Positions 60,450 through 64,000 of a stretch of DNA of 64,000 nucleotides are shown here, one piece after another. Under the pieces are notes generated by a model. The model saw nothing but the letters and a program-made list of their open reading frames with translations, made no database searches and was not told the DNA's origin. Where the stretch lies: the NCBI GenBank assembly GCA_030386875.1, contig CM059560.1, positions 33,598,183-33,662,182 of the forward strand, given 5' to 3'. Position numbers and translations under genes: made by a program. Position 1 is the stretch's first letter; each line of letters opens with the position of its first letter. This DNA comes from Morinoia aosen. Lineage: Eukaryota; Arthropoda; Malacostraca; Amphipoda; Talitridae.

Positions 60450-60709
60450 CTTTATACTCTCGCAAGTAAATTTTCTTCACTCTGCTTAGGTCTTTAATTT
60501 CGTTGGTAATCCACAGAGCGCATTTTGGCTTAGTTTTTTTTTGGTGATATAAGGTGCGCATTCATTGAGAGCTGCTGTCAAGTTCTCTTTAAAGATTGAA
60601 ACTTGAATGTCCACATCGTCAAATTGCATCATACTCTGAAATTCGGTGAACTTGTTTAAGAGTTTTTCATTAAATAGTTCCGATGAATATTAACTTTTTA
60701 GGCTGTAAA

Positions 60710-61517
60710 TCATGGAAAGATAGTTTTGTCTTTCCTTTGCAATATAATTTTACAGTCTACAGAGTGGTGATCGGCGACAGAGGGTGCTATAACTGTATTA
60801 AGTATTGCCGTAGGTTTGTTTGTGATTGCCAGATCGAGAAGAGTTTTGGATACTTTTGTAACGCAAGTTGGTTCTTTAAACATTTGTGAAAGGTTTAGTT
60901 TGTACAACAGTCTGCTAAGCTGATTTTTTCATCCGTCAAGTCAATATTAAAATCGCCGAAAACAAAGAATGACTTCTTTGTAGCTAGAATTTCTTTAAAA
61001 ATTTTCTCAATGAACTCTAGTGTTGTAGGTAGAGAAGCTGATGGGTGCCGGTAAAAGCTGCCGGTAATGATGGATTTATGTCCATTTATTTGCACTTTCA
61101 ACCAAACCATTTCTATGCCCCCGCACACTTCATTTGTTAAAAGTAAAGACGACAAATAAATTTATTTTACGAAAATACAAGATCCACTACCTTTGCTACT
61201 TTTAACGCCGTCATGGCGGTACAGCACGTAATCGGGAATATTGAAAAATGAGCTTTGAGTTCGCTAATCAAACCATGTCTCAGAAACACATAAAATGTTA
61301 ATGTCTTTGTGACCAACATTACTCTAATGTCATCCAGCTTACTATTGAGGCTACGAGCATTGGTATGTTTAGTTTTGATGTTTTCTATTTTGTGGCGATT
61401 ACTTGCGGCATCAAAGTGATTTTTTGGTAGGGATTGTTTCGTGGATTCGTTGATCTTATCATTGTTGCCCAGAGTGTCAAGTCTAGCATCAGGTGTATTT
61501 GAAAGACTGTCATTCAA
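60710..61517 (-). pseudogene. LINE apurinic-like endonuclease region, broken
   Basis: The N-terminal endonuclease motif HTNARSLNSKLDDIRVML is followed, through frame breaks, by VWLKVQINGHKSIITGSFYR, FFVFGDFNIDL (catalytic GDFN) and, near 60750-60880, KTLLDLAITNK and SVADHHSVDC carrying the DHH catalytic pair. This is the usual order in LINE endonucleases that nick target DNA. At least one frameshift separates the pieces. Confidence 0.82.
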
Positions 61518-61535
61518 CTGGATAACAGTATTTTG

Positions 61536-62075
61536 TCATGAAGATGATGTGATATCAGTCTTGTTTTTGTCTTGTGCAACAAGGGTACTGTAGAGATCAT
61601 TTTTCCGACGAAGCATTAACGAAGGGTTGTTAGTTGATAATTTTGGTGAGGGATCGACTACTGCTCTCCAAACACAATTTCCTTGTTCATCGAAGATGAG
61701 AATTCTTTTACCAGTGACATTTGATATGAAATGTGGTATTAGGTCTCCAGCATCATGATCAAAATGTTTTTCGTCAATGTATTTCCTCATGAGCCTAAGT
61801 AGATCACCGCTTTTTCTGTCAAGGAAATTGACATTTTTGTTTTCATTTGTTGTGCTCTCTGTTTTGATTGCTGTTTTTAAAGAATTGTAATTCCATTTTG
61901 AAGATGATTGTGTTTTAAGTTGGTGAGTTACTGCATGAAGGAGGCAAGGCCCATCGGTTATGGGAGGAAGCAGCTTTACTCTCAATGATCGTTTTAATTC
62001 ATCCATGGTGGTACTGACGAGTGAGTACATGGAGCTTGAGTCGTATTTAGGCTGACTTGCAGCATTATCGGACAA
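61536..62075 (-). pseudogene. LINE N-terminal region with OTU-like segment
   Basis: Residues 41-50 of this 179-residue stretch read DGPCLLHAVT, matching the DGxC-L..A core of OTU cysteine proteases with Cys at 44. A later FISNVTGKRILIFDEQGN fits the OTU beta-strand region. I see no clear catalytic histidine near PSLMLRRKNDLYSTLV, where one would be expected. The stretch is in the same frame as the endonuclease start and is separated from it by a single TGA (61536-61538), so the ancestral protein was probably a single OTU-endonuclease-RT chain. The frame is open further upstream to near the LTR junction, and the chosen start is only the first ATG. Confidence 0.6.
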
Positions 62076-62245
62076 GAGAAGTTTGGATTTCTTGTTTTCC
62101 TTGCTTTGAATTGGCAGACTGTGGCTAAATTTAGTTGAGTGAGCGACTGAGAAATGAGAGGTGCTCTTGTCATTTCCACTTTCTTGGTGGTTGTTGTGTA
62201 TGCGGTTGGGCTGTAAATTTTCTATCAGATTTTGACTAAGATTCT

Positions 62246-62690
62246 TGTAATATAGCGAGTAATGTAAGTTCTAGTTAGAGAGACCTAAAGATGGCAACGC
62301 TCGTGACGGCAAGATCATCAGCCTGTTTCCGATTGGTCGTAGCCAGCTAAACAGTTCATGCTGACTGCAAGTGTGTATATATATTATCCCGGACGGCTAA
62401 GTACTACCTCTTAGTTATTCTCTAACTACCTAATACTATTTCTATTCTACTCTTTTCTATATATTCCCACCTATATCCGCTCTACTCTCGCTGGCCACAT
62501 GTCTGGTAGTTGAATATCTAAGTTGTAGGGTATCTAAGAGGTGAGTGGATTATTTACCTTATGTGATGTGTCATTGCATTTGTCTATTTATGTCAGCACT
62601 ATTACTGTGTTGTGTCTATGTAGAACCAGATACTGTGCCGGTGTTGTTTAACCTATACTGTGCTCTAGTGTAGGATTACTAGGTCTACCA
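62246..62690 (+). repeat. candidate 5' LTR of gypsy-type retrotransposon
   Basis: Starts TGTAATATAG where LINE sequence ends and stops just before the primer-binding site. A TATA-like GTATATATATTATCCC lies at about 62373-62388. The partner LTR is outside the window, so both borders are inferred from the TG start, the primer-site position and the LINE junction. Confidence 0.5.
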
Positions 62691-62693
62691 TAT

Positions 62694-62704
62694 TGGCGAC
62701 GAGG
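62694..62704 (+). promoter_or_regulatory. primer-binding site, tRNA-Ser (GCT) type
   Basis: TGGCGACGAGG is complementary to the 3' end of eukaryotic tRNA-Ser(GCT) including the added CCA (11 bases). It sits 4 bases after the inferred LTR end, the usual place for a minus-strand primer site. The tRNA match is from memory. Confidence 0.75.
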
Positions 62705-62917
62705 TGTTGGTAGAACTGCAGGGAGTGACTAAGTAGTAGTGACTAATGAGGGAACATAGAATTTGCCTAGTGAATTTTTTTTTTGTTCTGCTCACTGGTG
62801 TTGCTAGACGGGCTAGACTAGTGAAGAAACTCAGAATTTATCTAGTGATTGTACTATTTGTGCTGTGATTTTTTTTCTCTACTTTTCACGGTGTGTTAAA
62901 CTTACTAAAAATCCAAT

Positions 62918-63625
62918 ATGTCATTGATAGGTTCAGTGGGAGAATTTAATCCTTTAGAGGAAGAATTTGGAGACTATGAAACTAGATTACACTGTTATTT
63001 TTTAATAAACAAAATAGGAGACAAGGAAAAAGCCCCCACACAAATTTCACTACTGGGTCCAAAAGTTGCTAGGCTAATTAAGGACCTAGTGTCTCCAAAA
63101 AGAACCCTTTCTGCTACTTATGACGAGATTGTGGAAGCGTTGAGACGGCATTTTAAGCCAACAAGAAACCAAATCTTTGAGAGATTTAGGTTCCATAAGC
63201 GGAACCAGAAACAAGGGGAAAGCATTGCTGATTTTGTCGCTAGCTTGAAGGCCCTTTCACATACCTGTAATTTCAAACAGGAAGTGCTAGAAAAGACTCT
63301 GCTGGACAGATTCATATTGGGTGTGTCCAGTAATGAAATTCAAAATTGCTTGCTGAATGAAGCTGGCCTGACATGGCAAAAGGCCATGGATCTAGCTACT
63401 GCTAAAGAAACCACCCTGAGAGAAACAGTGGGGTTGAAGCAATCAAATCCTATTTTTAATGTTGGACAGAGTAGAGTTCAGCAAACTGCGTACAAGCCTC
63501 AGGGCAAGACTCAGGCACAAGCTAGCCCCAAATCAGCATGCAGTGGCTGTGGTGGTTCGCACTGGCATAGAGATTGCCCTATAAAGACAGTAATTGTCAT
63601 GGTTGTGGCCAAAAAGGTCATCTAA
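62918..63625 (+). pseudogene. gypsy-type Gag, frameshifted between zinc knuckles
   Basis: This 235-residue frame begins MSLIGSVGEFNPLEEEFGDY and has the gypsy Gag core (ALRRHFKPTRNQIFERFRFH, then DRFILGVSSNEIQ), which packages element RNA into cytoplasmic particles. Near its end is a first zinc knuckle CSGCGGSHWHRDC (63539-63577). The second, CHGCGQKGHLKKCC (63595-63636), is in the -1 phase, so the frame used here continues only to a stop at 63623-63625. A -1 switch must occur within about 63572-63594. I see no convincing slippery heptamer, so a 1-base deletion is more likely than programmed frameshifting. Confidence 0.8.
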
Positions 63626-64000
63626 AAAAATGTTGTTTCAAACTAAAAGGGCAGAAATCTGCTAAAGGCAACAAAAATAATTTTGTGCATGCTATGCATG
63701 AAAAAAGGGGGAGGGAACACCACCCTAACCCTAATGGAACTAGCAATCGAACCAGTGCAGACTACCCAGCCCCCAATCATGGGTGTTATGGGGAAATATT
63801 TTCATTAGCCGAGGAAATGAAACCCCCAATCAGAATAAAATTGTTATTAAATGGTGTGCCATTAGAGATGGAGGTAGATACAGGTGCCACCCAGTCTATC
63901 CTTTCAATCGCCACCTACTCTAAAATACCAACTAAGACAAGACCCGAGCTGAGACCTTCTGATGTTAAGCTTAGGACTTATGGGGGAACGGAACTATTAG
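63595..64000 (+). pseudogene. gypsy-type Gag end and protease start (partial)
   Basis: In the -1 phase relative to gag this region is open to the window end. It contains the second zinc knuckle and then an aspartic protease with LEMEVDTGATQSILS, the catalytic DTG at 63877-63885. Pol continues beyond the window. Whether it is translated as part of a Gag-Pol fusion depends on the frameshift described for gag. Confidence 0.75.

Larger units (their letters stand above)
57106..62245 (-). mobile_element. nearly full-length non-LTR retrotransposon (LINE)
   Basis: On the minus strand the order is an N-terminal region with an OTU-like segment, an endonuclease, a reverse transcriptase, a C-terminal domain, a ~1.45-kb 3' untranslated region, AATAAA (plus-strand TTTATT, 57127-57132) and an A-rich tail. 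The RT and C-terminal region resemble the CR1/L2 side of LINE diversity (GVPQGSILGPLLF, a YADD box, and a C-terminal block with RRRDVLIKYRLSNIG and LLWNKLPQNI), although a poly-A tail is not typical there. The 5' end stops at the apparent LTR of the adjoining gypsy element. Several stops and frameshifts make this copy inactive. Confidence 0.85.
62246..64000 (+). mobile_element. Ty3/gypsy LTR retrotransposon, 5' part
   Basis: LTR candidate, primer-binding site, gag, and the start of a protease are in order on the plus strand, and the element runs off the window. It appears inserted into, or immediately next to, the 5' region of the minus-strand LINE. Confidence 0.8.

Overview
The window looks like intergenic, repeat-dense chromosomal DNA from an AT-rich invertebrate, most probably an arthropod. 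This rests on the mix of mobile elements (DD41D mariner-like transposase, Penelope-like element, Helitron, Ty3/gypsy with a tRNA-Ser primer site, non-LTR retrotransposons) and on abundant minisatellites. It is not bacterial. I found no intact host gene. The only host-derived sequence I recognise is a broken, intronless copy of the ribosomal protein L38 gene at 22.8-23.0 kb.

Layout. 0-3.1 kb: unassigned DNA, then a 5'-truncated LINE 3' end (minus strand) into which a second retroposon inserted with a 15-bp target duplication. 3.6-6.0 kb: 21-bp minisatellite with a 710-bp near-exact block duplication. 8.1-9.0 kb: 17-bp minisatellite. 9.25-9.85 kb: degenerate ATG-rich repeat. 10.7-13.4 kb: a decayed mariner transposase, a 5'-truncated Penelope-like GIY-YIG fragment, and a rearranged mariner-like copy carrying 60-bp tandem repeats. 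17.8-19.7 kb: minisatellite of 20- and 31-bp units. 21.0-21.8 kb: internally deleted mariner. 22.3-23.0 kb: inverted duplication of an RpL38 retrocopy, split by a tRNA-derived SINE. 24.0-24.2 kb: small TIR element. 24.6-30.0 kb: foldback with roughly 670-bp repeats, a diverged relative, and a Helitron. 31.0-32.6 kb: decayed mariner-like element with both termini. 35.7-38.9 kb: 51-bp minisatellite open in both strands. 39.6-40.9 kb: 27/54-bp minisatellite. 41.7-41.9 kb: two adjacent hairpins. 42.8-44.5 kb: second LINE 3' end (plus strand). 44.9-46.3 kb: old degenerate repeat and a 46-bp array. 47.3 kb: second Helitron copy. 48.57-50.07 kb: complete, apparently intact DD41D mariner-family transposon. 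52.5 kb: 26-bp array. 53.65-53.88 kb: TTAA-flanked piggyBac-like MITE. 57.1-62.25 kb: nearly full-length but mutated LINE (minus strand). 62.25 kb to the end: 5' part of a Ty3/gypsy retrotransposon (plus strand), cut by the window edge.

These are not cooperating genes. The window is a record of successive insertions: retroposon into LINE, SINE into the RpL38 palindrome, probably gypsy into LINE, with local tandem amplification. The only protein judged potentially functional is the DD41D transposase. The long open frames in the arrays at 3.6-6.0, 8.1-9.0, 35.7-38.9 and 39.6-40.9 kb are best explained by repeat units lacking stop codons rather than by coding.
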